64,000 nt of DNA, from contig OZ253474.1 of the NCBI GenBank assembly GCA_965261695.1, forward strand, positions 1,860,001 through 1,924,000, given 5' to 3'. The DNA comes from Bin5 sp965261695 (GTDB lineage: Bacteria; Chloroflexota; Anaerolineae; Caldilineales; Caldilineaceae). Positions 21,011-29,542 of the stretch are shown here, piece after piece (position 1 is the first letter of the stretch; every line of letters begins with the position of its first letter). Under the pieces are notes generated by a model that made no database searches, was not told where the DNA came from, and was given only the letters and a program-made list of their open reading frames with translations. Both the position numbers and the translations under genes were made by a program.

Positions 21011-22162
21011 CTAAAAGTTGCTGTAATGCAACGCGACAATATCGCTCAGCACACCGGCCGCGGTTGCCTCCACGCCGGCGCCGCGGCCCTGAACGACCAA
21101 CGGGTTCGGACTGTACCAACGGCTGTAGAGTTCGACCAGATTGTCGGTTCCGGTCAGACGCCCCAGCGGGCTTTCCTTGGCGACCGCCGTCAGACCGACG
21201 GTGCAGGCGCCCTCGGAAAGCGTAGCGGCATAACGCAGGACCTTGCCCTCAGACGCGGCCTGCGCCACCTCCCGGCGGTACTGCTCGTCCAGCGATGGCA
21301 ATTCGGCCAGAAAGTCTTCCACACTCAGACCGGCCATACGCTCAGGATACAGGCCGCTGACCTGCACCTGCGCCATCTCCATGCGCCAACCGATCCCCCG
21401 CGCCAGGATCAGCGCCTTGCGCGCCACGTCGACGCCGCCCAGATCGTCGCGCGGGTCCGGCTCGGTATAGCCCAGGCGGTACGCATCCCGGACCGTCTCG
21501 CTGTAGGAGCGGCCCTCCTCCAGACCGGTCATCAGATAGCCGAGCGTGCCGCTGAAGGAACCGGCGATGCGCTCGATCTCGTCGCCACTCGACACCAGGC
21601 GGTCGAGCGTGGCGATCACCGGCAGCCCGGCGCCCACAGTCGTCTCGTAACGCAGCCCTGCCAGGGAACGCGGCGCCTGGGCAGCGCCCCCGATTCGATT
21701 GAGGCGGTCGTAGACATCCTGCGCAACGGTCAACGGCTTCTTGTTCGCCAGTACGACCTGATAGCCCCGGTCCAGCGCCGCAAACAGCGCCTCCACCGTC
21801 GCGTCCGACGCGGTGCAGTCAACCACGACCGTGCCCGGCCTGCCGGCAGTGTCGACCAGCGCGGCCGGGCTCTCGTCGGCGCGGCCCAGCGAATGGGAGG
21901 CCAGCGCGCCGCCCTCCTCCTTCAGCTGCAAAATCTCAGCCAGGAGTTCATCGGTAAAGCCGCCCACCGGCTCCACAATTGCGCCGCTGCTGTCGCACAG
22001 AGCCAACCAGGCGATGCGCAAATCGTAGTCCTCGCGATGCAGAGAGCGCTGTTCCTCAATCTGGCGCAGCAACGCGCGGCCAACGCCGCCCAACCCCAAA
22101 AGGATGACCGGCTTCGGCGGCTTCTCCCGCCAGGTCGCTGGCTTGTCAGAGACGTTGTGCAT
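21011..22162 (-). CDS. hom: Homoserine dehydrogenase
   Basis: Predicted 383-residue enzyme that reduces aspartate semialdehyde to homoserine. The N-terminal nucleotide-binding motif ILLGLGGVGRALLRQI, the LANKKPLT segment with a catalytic lysine, and the substrate-site region GTLGYLMTGLEEG ... DPRDDLGGVDVARKALILAR are conserved. There is no C-terminal ACT domain, so allosteric control by threonine through that domain is not expected. The ATG at 22162 starts four bases after the lysC stop, which fixes operon order and start choice; a longer frame would overlap lysC by over 100 bases. Stop codon TAG. Confidence 0.95.
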   Translation of the reverse strand: MHNVSDKPATWREKPPKPVILLGLGGVGRALLRQIEEQRSLHREDYDLRIAWLALCDSSGAIVEPVGGFTDELLAEILQLKEEGGALASHSLGRADESPAALVDTAGRPGTVVVDCTASDATVEALFAALDRGYQVVLANKKPLTVAQDVYDRLNRIGGAAQAPRSLAGLRYETTVGAGLPVIATLDRLVSSGDEIERIAGSFSGTLGYLMTGLEEGRSYSETVRDAYRLGYTEPDPRDDLGGVDVARKALILARGIGWRMEMAQVQVSGLYPERMAGLSVEDFLAELPSLDEQYRREVAQAASEGKVLRYAATLSEGACTVGLTAVAKESPLGRLTGTDNLVELYSRWYSPNPLVVQGRGAGVEATAAGVLSDIVALHYSNF

Positions 22163-22166
22163 GAGG

Positions 22167-23627
22167 CTACTCCGTTCCCAGTTCAAATGTGTCGTGAATG
22201 GCGCGGATCGCTTCATCCGCCTCCGCCTGCAGGACGACGAGGCTGATGTTGGCCTCGCTCGAACCCTGGGCAATCGCAATCACGTTGATGCCCTGCGCCC
22301 CCAGCGCGTTGAAGACGCGCGCCGCAATGCCGGGCGTGCCCTTCATGCCGGCGCCGATCACCGCCACGATGACGATATCCGGCTGGCTGGTGATCTCTTC
22401 GATCATGCGCTGGGCCAGTTCACGCGCAAACTCAGCCTTGAGCGCCGCCATCACCGCCTCACCCTCCGGATCCGGCACGACAAAACAGATGCTCTGCTCG
22501 CTGCTGCCCTGGCTGATCATCAGCACATTGGCGTGCTGCCGGGCCACAGCGTCGAATGTGCGGGCGGCGATGCCGGGCACGCCAATCATCCCGCGCCCGG
22601 CCACCGTGATCAGCCGCAGATCCCGCACCGCCGTGATCGCCTTGACGCCAAGGCGCAGCTCGCGGATCCTCTCGACGATGCGCGTGCCCGGGTGGCCCGC
22701 GTTGAATGTATTGAGCACGCGCAAGGGAATCTTGCGCTCGACCGCCGGGGTTACGGTCTTGGGATGCAGAACCTTAGCGCCGTAATAGGCCAACTCGGCG
22801 ACCTCCTCGTAGGAAAGCTCCACCATCGAGCGGGCGTTGGCGACGATGCGCGGGTCGGCGGTCATCACGCCGTCGACGTCCGTCCAGATCTGGATCTCGT
22901 CGGCGTCGAGGGCCGCGCCCAGAATGGCAGCCGAATAGTCGGAGCCGCCCCGCCCCAGCGTTGTCGGCACGCCGTTCTCCGTCGCGCCGACAAAACCGGT
23001 TACAACCGGCACGACGCCGCTCTCCAACATCGGCAGCAGGCGGTCGCGGCATCGGTTCACGGTCGCGTCCATCAGCGGATTGGCGCTGCCGAACTGGTCA
23101 TCGGTGATGATCAGTTCGCCGGCGTCGCCGAACTGGGCTTTGACACCGTTCGCCCGCAGCACAGCCGCCAACAGAGGCGCGCTCAGCCGTTCGCCCACGC
23201 CGCTGACGACATCCAGCCCCCGCTGCGTGAGTTCGCCGAGCACGGTGATGCTGCGGCAGAGGCGCTCGAACTCGCGCAGGCGGTTGTCGAACAGCCTGCC
23301 GAGCGCGGCGCGCTCCACACCGTCCTCGATCAACTGACCGGCCACCACCTGATGCCGCACCAGCAGTTGGCTGCGTGCGTCGCGGTAGGGGGTCTCGTCG
23401 CCGGCCGCGGCTGTCTGCGCCGCGTCGATCAGCGTATTCGTCACCCCGCTCATCGCGCTGACGACAACAAGCACGCCGGAATTTTCTGATCTCTGATCCG
23501 CGCGCCCCTCTGCGTTCGCGTTTTCCGCCTGCTGCTCGACCGCGGCGGCCACAATACGGGCTGCGCTGTCGATCGATTCGGTCGCGCCGACGGACGTTCC
23601 GCCGAATTTCATCACGATCATACGCAT
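22167..23627 (-). CDS. lysC: Aspartate kinase
   Basis: Predicted 486-residue enzyme catalysing the first step of the aspartate pathway. It has the kinase signature VMKFGGTSVG, VVVSAMSGVTNTLID, GRGGSDYSA and TDVDGVMTADPR, then two ACT domains (from about residue 330: LITVAGRGMIGVPGIAAR and IVAVIGAGMKGTPGIAAR). The paired ACT motifs suggest feedback control by lysine and/or threonine. A low-complexity stretch, QQAENANAEGRADQRSEN, is inserted near residues 32-49. First gene of the operon with hom and asd. The leader carries a SAM-I riboswitch and terminator ending 18 bases before the ATG; the ribosome site is weak (GTGAG). Confidence 0.96.
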   Translation of the reverse strand: MRMIVMKFGGTSVGATESIDSAARIVAAAVEQQAENANAEGRADQRSENSGVLVVVSAMSGVTNTLIDAAQTAAAGDETPYRDARSQLLVRHQVVAGQLIEDGVERAALGRLFDNRLREFERLCRSITVLGELTQRGLDVVSGVGERLSAPLLAAVLRANGVKAQFGDAGELIITDDQFGSANPLMDATVNRCRDRLLPMLESGVVPVVTGFVGATENGVPTTLGRGGSDYSAAILGAALDADEIQIWTDVDGVMTADPRIVANARSMVELSYEEVAELAYYGAKVLHPKTVTPAVERKIPLRVLNTFNAGHPGTRIVERIRELRLGVKAITAVRDLRLITVAGRGMIGVPGIAARTFDAVARQHANVLMISQGSSEQSICFVVPDPEGEAVMAALKAEFARELAQRMIEEITSQPDIVIVAVIGAGMKGTPGIAARVFNALGAQGINVIAIAQGSSEANISLVVLQAEADEAIRAIHDTFELGTE

Positions 23628-23645
23628 TCAACTCACTTTTTGAGT

Positions 23646-23679
23646 AAAAAAATACCCCACGCCGCGCCGACGAGAGGTA
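23646..23679 (-). terminator. Riboswitch-controlled intrinsic terminator upstream of lysC
   Basis: On the minus strand TACCTCTCGTC (23679-23669) pairs with GGCGTGGGGTA (23663-23653) at 10 of 11 positions with a 5-base loop, followed by seven T (23652-23646). The 5' arm CTCTCGTC can instead pair with GATGAGAG, the 3' strand of the riboswitch P1 stem, over eight positions (one G-U). That gives the usual mutually exclusive antiterminator. Confidence 0.9.
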
Positions 23680-23695
23680 GCCAAAATTGTTCAGC

Positions 23696-23856
23696 GTCTC
23701 TCATCTTCCAGAATCGTTCCTGCGCTGCCAGTTCACTGAATCAGCGCAATACATCTGCCGGAATTGGCACCCGCGTCGCAGAAGACCTGCTTTCTTCCGC
23801 TTCCGGGTTGCCGAGGCTTCTCAGGGCCGGTCCCTCCGCCTCTCTGGATAAGAGTC
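23696..23856 (-). promoter_or_regulatory. SAM-I (S-box) riboswitch controlling lysC-hom-asd
   Basis: Minus strand. The S-box hallmarks appear in order: P1 CTCTTATC, then CAGAGAGGCGGAGGGA, a GGCCC arm, TGAGAAGCCTCGGCAACC, the J3/4 segment GGTGCCAATTCC, a P4 stem near GCGCTGATTCAGTG, and the P1 closing strand GATGAGAG. Known biology: SAM binding stabilises P1, frees the terminator and stops transcription. The genes below make homoserine, the methionine precursor, so feedback by SAM is sensible. A promoter lies 25 bases upstream and the terminator directly downstream, so the switch is complete. Confidence 0.95.
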
Positions 23857-23880
23857 CAGTTATTCGGTTGTTATGGGAAG

Positions 23881-23909
23881 ACTATAGCAGGGGCCGGGGG
23901 ATATGTCAA
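23881..23909 (-). promoter_or_regulatory. Sigma-70 promoter of the lysC operon
   Basis: Minus strand TTGACA (23909-23904), a 17-base spacer, and TATAGT (23886-23881). Transcription would start near 23874, about 18 bases before the first riboswitch helix. Confidence 0.88.
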
Positions 23910-24024
23910 GAAATGACGAACAGGCAGAAGAGAAAGAAGGGGAACCACACAGAAAAAGCGACTCTTCCCAGGCGCAGCCTGATCTCATCTCCGATATCGT
24001 TGTTTTCGAGTGTCGTTGTCAGGC

Positions 24025-25194
24025 GGGTGCAGCCCGGAATGGGAGTGAAGTCTGGAAGGGGGGCGATCCGGCGATAAGGACGGGGATACAGGTAGGGCAT
24101 TGGGAGGTCAACAGTACGAATTCATGATGCAGGCTCGCGAAACGCTGGTACGAGAGTTGCACGAGAATTTACGAGAAATTGCGAGAAATTGCGAGAGTTT
24201 GCGAGAGTTTAGGCAAAGAAATCGTGATAGTGAATGCCAATTTGTGGACGGTTGACGTTCGGGGGCATGAAGCAGGCTCTCGTAAGCCTCGTACGAGAGC
24301 TGCAAGAGAGTTTGCGAGAGTTTTACGCAAAGAAATCGTGATAGTTAATGTCAATTTGTGGACGGTTGACGTTCGGGTGCATGATGCAGCCTTCAGTAAC
24401 GCTCGCTCGAGAGCTGCACGAGAGTTTACGAGAGTTTGCGAGAGTTCAGGTAAAGAAATCGTGATAGTGAATGTCAATTTGTGGGCGGTTGACGTTCGGG
24501 TGCATGATACAGCCTTCAGTAACGCTCGCTCGAGAGCTGCACGAAAGTTTACGAGAGTTTGCGAGAGTTCAGGTAAAGAAATCGTGATAGTGAATGTCAA
24601 TTTGTGGACGGTTGACGTTGGGGTGCATGATGCAGGACCTCGTAAGCCTCGTACGAGAGCTGCAAGAGAGTTTACGAGAGATTGCGAGAGTCTACGCAAA
24701 GAAATCGTGATAGTGAATGTCAATTTGTGGACGGTTGACGTTGGGGTGCATGATGCAGGACCTCGTAAGCCTCGTACGAGAGCTGCAAGAGAGTTTACGA
24801 GAGATTGCGAGAGTTTAGGCAAAGAAATCATGATAGTGAATGTCAATTTGTGGACGGTTGACGTTGGGGTGCATGATGCAGGCTTCAGTAACGCTTGTTC
24901 GAGAGTTGCACGAGAGTTTACGAGAGATTGCGAGAGTTTACGAGAGCCTACGCAAAAATATCTTGATAGTGAATGTCAATTTGTGGACGGTTGACGTTCG
25001 GGAGGCTGGCGGCGTGACAGGAACAGTTGATGAATGTGTGCCGGAAGAGAAGGCAGAACTCGTAATCCTGGTAACGTTGTGCGGCGTTCTCAAATAAGAT
25101 ATACTATTTAATCGAATTACGAGGTATCCGTTTGAATGGAGAGCGCGTAACACGATGCTCCATATCAGATGGGCCCCCATCCTGGGAAGCACCC
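24025..25194 (-). mobile_element. Family-1 inverted-repeat element, copy B, with amplified internal array
   Basis: Ends: GGGTGCAGCCCGGAATGGGA at 24025-24044, and on the minus strand from 25194 GGGTGCTTCCCAGGATGGGG (15 of 20 identical). The minus strand 25194-24961 aligns with copy A 3061-3300, and 24107-24050 with A 3452-3506. Between the arms copy B has seven units of about 123 bp where A has a 20-bp array, so the shared arms flank independently amplified repeats. No transposase or recognisable protein motif. It sits about 115 bases upstream of the lysC promoter. No clear target duplication. Confidence 0.75.
24130..24990. repeat. Array of seven ~123-bp tandem repeats
   Basis: The landmark TTTGTGGACGGTTGACGTT starts at 24241, 24355, 24478 (variant), 24601, 24724, 24847 and 24980, giving spacings of 114, 123, 123, 123, 123 and 133. 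Each unit combines a conserved GTGAATGTCAATTTGTGGAC block, a palindromic core (CTCGTACGAG or GCTCGAGAGC) and three to five 10-bp steps such as ACGAGAGTTT. Because 123 is a multiple of three, long frames stay open on both strands; I regard them as a by-product, not genes. Confidence 0.92.
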
Positions 25195-25300
25195 ACGAGC
25201 AGGTCGTAAAGAAACACGGGAACCTCACAAAAAAAAGGACCAGGTTCAGGGCTTCGGCCCCGATAAGGGGCGCTTGACGACTCTTCCCAGACGCTACTTC

Positions 25301-25328
25301 ATTATACTACGAAAGTTATCGTTGTCAA
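25301..25328 (-). promoter_or_regulatory. Strong sigma-70-like promoter reading into element B
   Basis: Minus strand TTGACA (25328-25323), a 16-base spacer and a consensus TATAAT (25306-25301). It points away from the deoxyribosyltransferase gene and into element B about 100 bases downstream, with no coding sequence in that direction until lysC. It could drive a non-coding transcript through the 123-bp array. The rest of 25195-25388 shows no gene. Confidence 0.7.
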
Positions 25329-25388
25329 GTGTTTTTGGCGCGCAGTTGCGGTCCAGCCGGGGATGAGCTTCCGGATGCCTTTGGGTAA

Positions 25389-25877
25389 CTACACTGGACG
25401 CCCAGCCCAGCGCGCCAGGGCCTTGTCGGGCGAGGAAATCTCAGCGACCGACCGGTAGTAGCGGCGCTCCCACTCCTGCTGCGGCATGCCGGTGAACAGC
25501 ATCAGGTTGAGGGGATACTCCTCGCTGTCGGTGACGCGCCGGAAGTCGTCGCGGAACAGAAATGTGGGCTTGTCCAGCGCGATCGCCATCCCCAGTTCAA
25601 CCATGACGCCCTCGTCCGGCGGCACGCCGTTGACCACGGCAAAGATCGCGTCCGCCGCCCGCACATCTTCGAAGCAGAGTTGAGCGATGCGGTAGGCCCA
25701 GCCCGGCGAAGCGCGGTCCTCCTTCTGGCTGGTGCGCGCGAACGGTTCCCAGACGTCCAGCCCAAGCGCGGCAATCGCGTCGACAATCTGCGGCAACAGC
25801 AGTGCCCGCTGCTGGGTCGAAAATCCGTAGGGGTTTGCCAGATAGACGCTTTTCATCTGTTTATCTGATGGGGCCAT
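25389..25877 (-). CDS. Nucleoside 2-deoxyribosyltransferase family protein
   Basis: Predicted 162-residue protein of the nucleoside 2-deoxyribosyltransferase/DNPH1-like fold, which handles N-glycosidic bonds of deoxynucleosides or nucleotides. It shows KSVYLANPYGFS at the N-terminus, DVRAADAIFAVVNG with an active-site aspartate, and PPDEGVMVELGMAIAL, which carries the nucleophilic glutamate motif (DEGVxxELG). The ATG at 25877 has GAGGTG nine bases upstream; an in-frame GTG at 25889 overlaps that site and is less likely. Monocistronic, upstream of carB on the same strand but 60 bases beyond its stop. Salvage or damaged-nucleotide clearance is plausible; substrate unproven. Confidence 0.8.
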   Translation of the reverse strand: MAPSDKQMKSVYLANPYGFSTQQRALLLPQIVDAIAALGLDVWEPFARTSQKEDRASPGWAYRIAQLCFEDVRAADAIFAVVNGVPPDEGVMVELGMAIALDKPTFLFRDDFRRVTDSEEYPLNLMLFTGMPQQEWERRYYRSVAEISSPDKALARWAGRPV

Positions 25878-25938
25878 AATGATCCGCACCTCGATTCAAA
25901 TGATCGGAGGGTCGACTGTTGTCCGGGGGCGCGCGCCG

Positions 25939-28900
25939 CTACCCGTGATGCTCCTGCAGACTGCGCACGCTCAACTCCGCGTCCATCATGGCGCGGATGC
26001 CGTTGACCGCCGCCTGCGCCGCGGAGAGCGTCGTGATCAACGGGATCTCCATGCGCGTGGCAAGTGTGCGGATCTTCTGTCCATCGCTGCGGCTGTTCGG
26101 GCCGAGCGGCGTGTTGATGATCAGATGGATCTTGCCATCGTGCATGGCGTCGAGGGTCGAATAGGAGAGCGCAGGGGAGAGCGGATCCCTGGCCCTCTCC
26201 TCGGCCGTGGCCTTGCTGAGGACCTCCACCGGCAGACCCACGCGCTGGATCAGCGAGGCAGTGCCCGGCGTCGCGTACAGGGAGAAGCCCATGCGGCTGA
26301 AATCGCGCGCCAGCTTGAGCGCCGCGCCCTTGTCATAGTCGTTGACGGTGATCAGCACGCCGCCTTCGGTCGGCAGCCGGTAGTCCGCCCCCAACTGGCT
26401 CTTGGCGAAGGCGTGGCCAAAGTTGTGGGCATGACCCATCACTTCGCCGGTGGAGCGCATCTCCGGCCCCAGCAGCGTATCGGCGCCGCTGAACTTCTTC
26501 CACGGCAGGACAGCCTCTTTCACGAAAAAGCCCCTGACCTCCGGCTCCTCCAGCAGGCCCACTTCGGCGAGCGACTTGCCCGCCATCACCCGCGCAGCCA
26601 GCTTGGCCAGGGGCACGCCCGTCGCCTTGCTGACAAAGGGGACAGTGCGGCTGGCGCGCGGGTTCACCTCCAGCACGTAGACCACGTCATCCTTGATCGC
26701 GTACTGCACATTCATCAGCCCGCGCACACCCAGCCCCAGGCCCAGCTTCTCGGTGTACTCGCGGATGATGCTCAAATGGTAGCCGCTGATCTTGTAGGGC
26801 GGCAGCACACAGGCGCTGTCGCCGCTGTGGATGCCGGCCTCCTCGATATGCTGCATAATGCCGCCGATGACCACCTGCTCGCCATCGGCAATCGCATCGA
26901 CATCCACTTCGTAGGCGTCTTCGAGGAACTGGTCCACCAGAATCGCGACCTTCTGACCGCTGGTCGTCATCTCGCTGTCCACGTTCACCGCGTACGACAT
27001 GTAGTGGCGAAGGCTCTGCTCATCGTCCACAATCGCCATCGCCCGCCCGCCCAACACATACGAGGGACGCACAACCAGTGGATAGCCGATGCGCTTGGCG
27101 ATCGCAAGCGCCTGCTCGGTGCTGTGGGCGATGCCGTTGGCCGGCGCGGGGATGTCCAGCCTGGCCAGCAGCGCGCTGAAACGCTCGCGGTCCTCCGCCA
27201 ATTCGATCGCGTCCGGCTGCGTGCCGAGAATGGGAACGCCGGCCGCTTGCAGCCCCGCCGCCAGGTTGAGCGGCGTCTGCCCGCCATACTGGACCAGGAC
27301 CTTCACATCGGGCGCCGGAGGCTTTTGCGACCGCATCTCCTGCGCACTGGCAGAAGCCTGGGCTACGGCTGCCTCGCGCTGGTAGATGTGCAACACGTCT
27401 TCCAGGGTGAGCGGCTCGAAATAGAGCCGGTCGCTGGTGTCATAATCGGTGCTGACCGTCTCCGGGTTGCAGTTGATCATCACCGTCTCGTAGCCCATCT
27501 CCTGCAGCGCGAAGCTGGCGTGGCAGCAGCAGTAGTCGAACTCGATTCCCTGGCCGATGCGGTTGGGGCCGCCGCCCAGGATGATGACCTTGGCGCGCGC
27601 GGTCGGCGGCGCCTCGCTCTCGCTCTCGTAGCTGCTGTACAGATAGGGCGTGAAGGCTGCAAACTCGGCCGCGCAGGTGTCCACCTGATGATAGGTGGGC
27701 AGGACGCCATGACGGTGGCGCAGAGCGCGGATGCCGGCTTCAGTGGTCGGCGCCCGATCATTAACCGCTTCATTCAGAATGCGGGCCAGCTGGGCATCGC
27801 TGAATCCCATCCGCTTCGCCTGCCGCAGCGTCCACGCGTCCAGGGACGCGGCATGAGGAGCGGGGAGTGAGGGGGGTGAGAAATTCTCTTTCCCGTCCTG
27901 CCGTTCACTCTTTTCTCTCTCCGCTTCACTCTCTTCCCGCCGCTCGATGCCGACCTGGAAGCGGGCGATCTCCTGCATCTGCACCACAAACCAGGGGTCG
28001 TAGATTTCAGCGCACTGCTGGAGCGCGGAGTGCGAAATTGTCCCGTCTCCCGCCTCTTCTGCCTGGTCTCGCTCGGCTTGCAGCAGGCGCTCGTAGACGG
28101 CAAAGAGCCGGTCGCGGGTGGGGAGGCGCAGCAGGTCGGTGGATGAGGTATCGGGCGCATAGCCCTTCAGCTGCCCATCATTGTCGCGAGCCAGCGGACC
28201 CAGCCCATCGCGCCCGATCTCAAGGCTGCGCACGCCCTTCTGCAGCGCCTCCTTGAAGGTGCGCCCAATCGCCATCACCTCGCCGACCGATTTCATCTGC
28301 GGCCCCAACTCCCGGTCGACGCCGGGGAACTTCTCGAACGCCCAGCGCGGGATCTTCACCACCACATAGTCGATCGAGGGTTCGAACGCCGCTACCGTCT
28401 TCTGCGTGATGTCGTTGTTCAACTCGTCGAGCGTATAGCCGACTGCCAGCTTGGCCGCCAACTTGGCAATCGGGAAACCGGTCGCCTTGGACGCCAGCGC
28501 GCTCGAGCGGGAGACGCGCGGGTTCATCTCGATCACGACCACCCGCCCCGACGCCGGATCGACCGCGAACTGCACGTTGCTGCCGCCGGTTTCCACACCC
28601 ACCTCACGCATCACCAGCCGCGCCTGGTCGCGCAGCCGCTGGTACTCCTTGTCGGTGAGCGTCTGCGCCGGCGCGACGGTGATGCTGTCGCCGGTGTGAA
28701 CGCCCATCGGATCGAGATTCTCGATCGAGCAGACGACGACGAAATTGTCGGCGCGGTCGCGCATCACCTCCAACTCATACTCCTTCCAGCCGATCAGCGA
28801 CTCTTCGACCAGGACGGTATTCACCGGGCTTTCCTGCAGCCCCCAGGCCACCTTATCGTCGAACTCTTCCGCCGTGAAGACCGTGCCTGCGCCGCTGCCA

Positions 28901-29430
28901 CCCAGCGTGAAACTGGGGCGGATGAAGATCGGGAAGCGTTCGATCACGGTCGCAAAAATCTCGCGCGCCTCTTCGAGCGAATGGGCGATGCGGCTGCGGG
29001 GCGATTCCAGCCCGGCTTCGGCCATGGCCCGCTTGAACAGGTCGCGGTCCTCCGCCACCTGCATCGCGCGCAGATTGGCGCCTATCAGCTCGACGCCGTA
29101 GCGCGCCAGGATGCCCTGCTCCGCCAGCGCCACCGCCAGGTTGAGTCCGGTCTGTCCGCCCACGGTGGGCAGCAGCGCGTCGGGCCGCTCCTTGGCGATG
29201 ATTTTCTGACACAGATCGACCGTCAACGGTTCCACGTAGGTGGCGTCGGCCATCTCCGGGTCGGTCATAATCGTGGCCGGGTTGGAGTTGACGAGCACGA
29301 CGCGGTAGCCCTCCGCCTTGAGCGCCTTGCAGGCCTGCACGCCCGAATAGTCGAACTCGCAGGCTTGGCCGATGACGATCGGGCCGGAGCCGATGATCAG
29401 AATTGATGAGATGTCGGTGCGTCTGGGCAT
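25939..29430 (-). CDS. carB: Carbamoyl-phosphate synthase large subunit
   Basis: Predicted 1,163-residue large subunit that makes carbamoyl phosphate from bicarbonate, ammonia (from the small subunit) and two ATP, for pyrimidines and arginine. Both homologous halves are present: N-half LIIGSGPIVIGQACEFDYSG and C-half VIILGGGPNRIGQGIEFDYCC, each with its ATP-grasp domain, then the C-terminal allosteric MGS-like domain. It is about 90 residues longer than usual. Much of the excess is a low-complexity insert near residues 495-530 (REESEAEREKSERQDGKENF), encoded at about 27849-27947 by purine/pyrimidine-biased DNA, in the oligomerisation region between the halves. carA is not in the window. Confidence 0.96.
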   Translation of the reverse strand: MPRRTDISSILIIGSGPIVIGQACEFDYSGVQACKALKAEGYRVVLVNSNPATIMTDPEMADATYVEPLTVDLCQKIIAKERPDALLPTVGGQTGLNLAVALAEQGILARYGVELIGANLRAMQVAEDRDLFKRAMAEAGLESPRSRIAHSLEEAREIFATVIERFPIFIRPSFTLGGSGAGTVFTAEEFDDKVAWGLQESPVNTVLVEESLIGWKEYELEVMRDRADNFVVVCSIENLDPMGVHTGDSITVAPAQTLTDKEYQRLRDQARLVMREVGVETGGSNVQFAVDPASGRVVVIEMNPRVSRSSALASKATGFPIAKLAAKLAVGYTLDELNNDITQKTVAAFEPSIDYVVVKIPRWAFEKFPGVDRELGPQMKSVGEVMAIGRTFKEALQKGVRSLEIGRDGLGPLARDNDGQLKGYAPDTSSTDLLRLPTRDRLFAVYERLLQAERDQAEEAGDGTISHSALQQCAEIYDPWFVVQMQEIARFQVGIERREESEAEREKSERQDGKENFSPPSLPAPHAASLDAWTLRQAKRMGFSDAQLARILNEAVNDRAPTTEAGIRALRHRHGVLPTYHQVDTCAAEFAAFTPYLYSSYESESEAPPTARAKVIILGGGPNRIGQGIEFDYCCCHASFALQEMGYETVMINCNPETVSTDYDTSDRLYFEPLTLEDVLHIYQREAAVAQASASAQEMRSQKPPAPDVKVLVQYGGQTPLNLAAGLQAAGVPILGTQPDAIELAEDRERFSALLARLDIPAPANGIAHSTEQALAIAKRIGYPLVVRPSYVLGGRAMAIVDDEQSLRHYMSYAVNVDSEMTTSGQKVAILVDQFLEDAYEVDVDAIADGEQVVIGGIMQHIEEAGIHSGDSACVLPPYKISGYHLSIIREYTEKLGLGLGVRGLMNVQYAIKDDVVYVLEVNPRASRTVPFVSKATGVPLAKLAARVMAGKSLAEVGLLEEPEVRGFFVKEAVLPWKKFSGADTLLGPEMRSTGEVMGHAHNFGHAFAKSQLGADYRLPTEGGVLITVNDYDKGAALKLARDFSRMGFSLYATPGTASLIQRVGLPVEVLSKATAEERARDPLSPALSYSTLDAMHDGKIHLIINTPLGPNSRSDGQKIRTLATRMEIPLITTLSAAQAAVNGIRAMMDAELSVRSLQEHHG

Positions 29431-29542
29431 ATCAATCTTCTGTGAGTCGAAGGCCAATGCACGCCGGCGGCTTCCCCATCCTGCGCATCGCCCCGCCGCG
29501 TGCTACAATTGCACAATACACACTGCGCAGGGAGATTGTATC

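Noticed and set aside
24130..24990. CRISPR array
   Set aside because: The units are about 123 bp without unique spacers, and no cas genes are present; the Cas4-like protein at 54082 is isolated and membrane-anchored.
24179..24994. A 271-residue repetitive protein in the 123-bp array
   Set aside because: The array is open on both strands because 123 is divisible by three. There is no ribosome site or known fold, and the last unit (133 bp) breaks the frame.
25879..27870. Long open frame antisense to carB (about 660 codons), and similar frames antisense to lysC, ftsH and asd
   Set aside because: GC-rich codon bias opens mirror frames; the translations are His/Arg/Ala-rich without any family motif, while the sense strand is a clear enzyme.
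29431..29542. preQ1 riboswitch ahead of the queuosine-precursor transporter
   Set aside because: The short leader lacks the preQ1 aptamer pattern.
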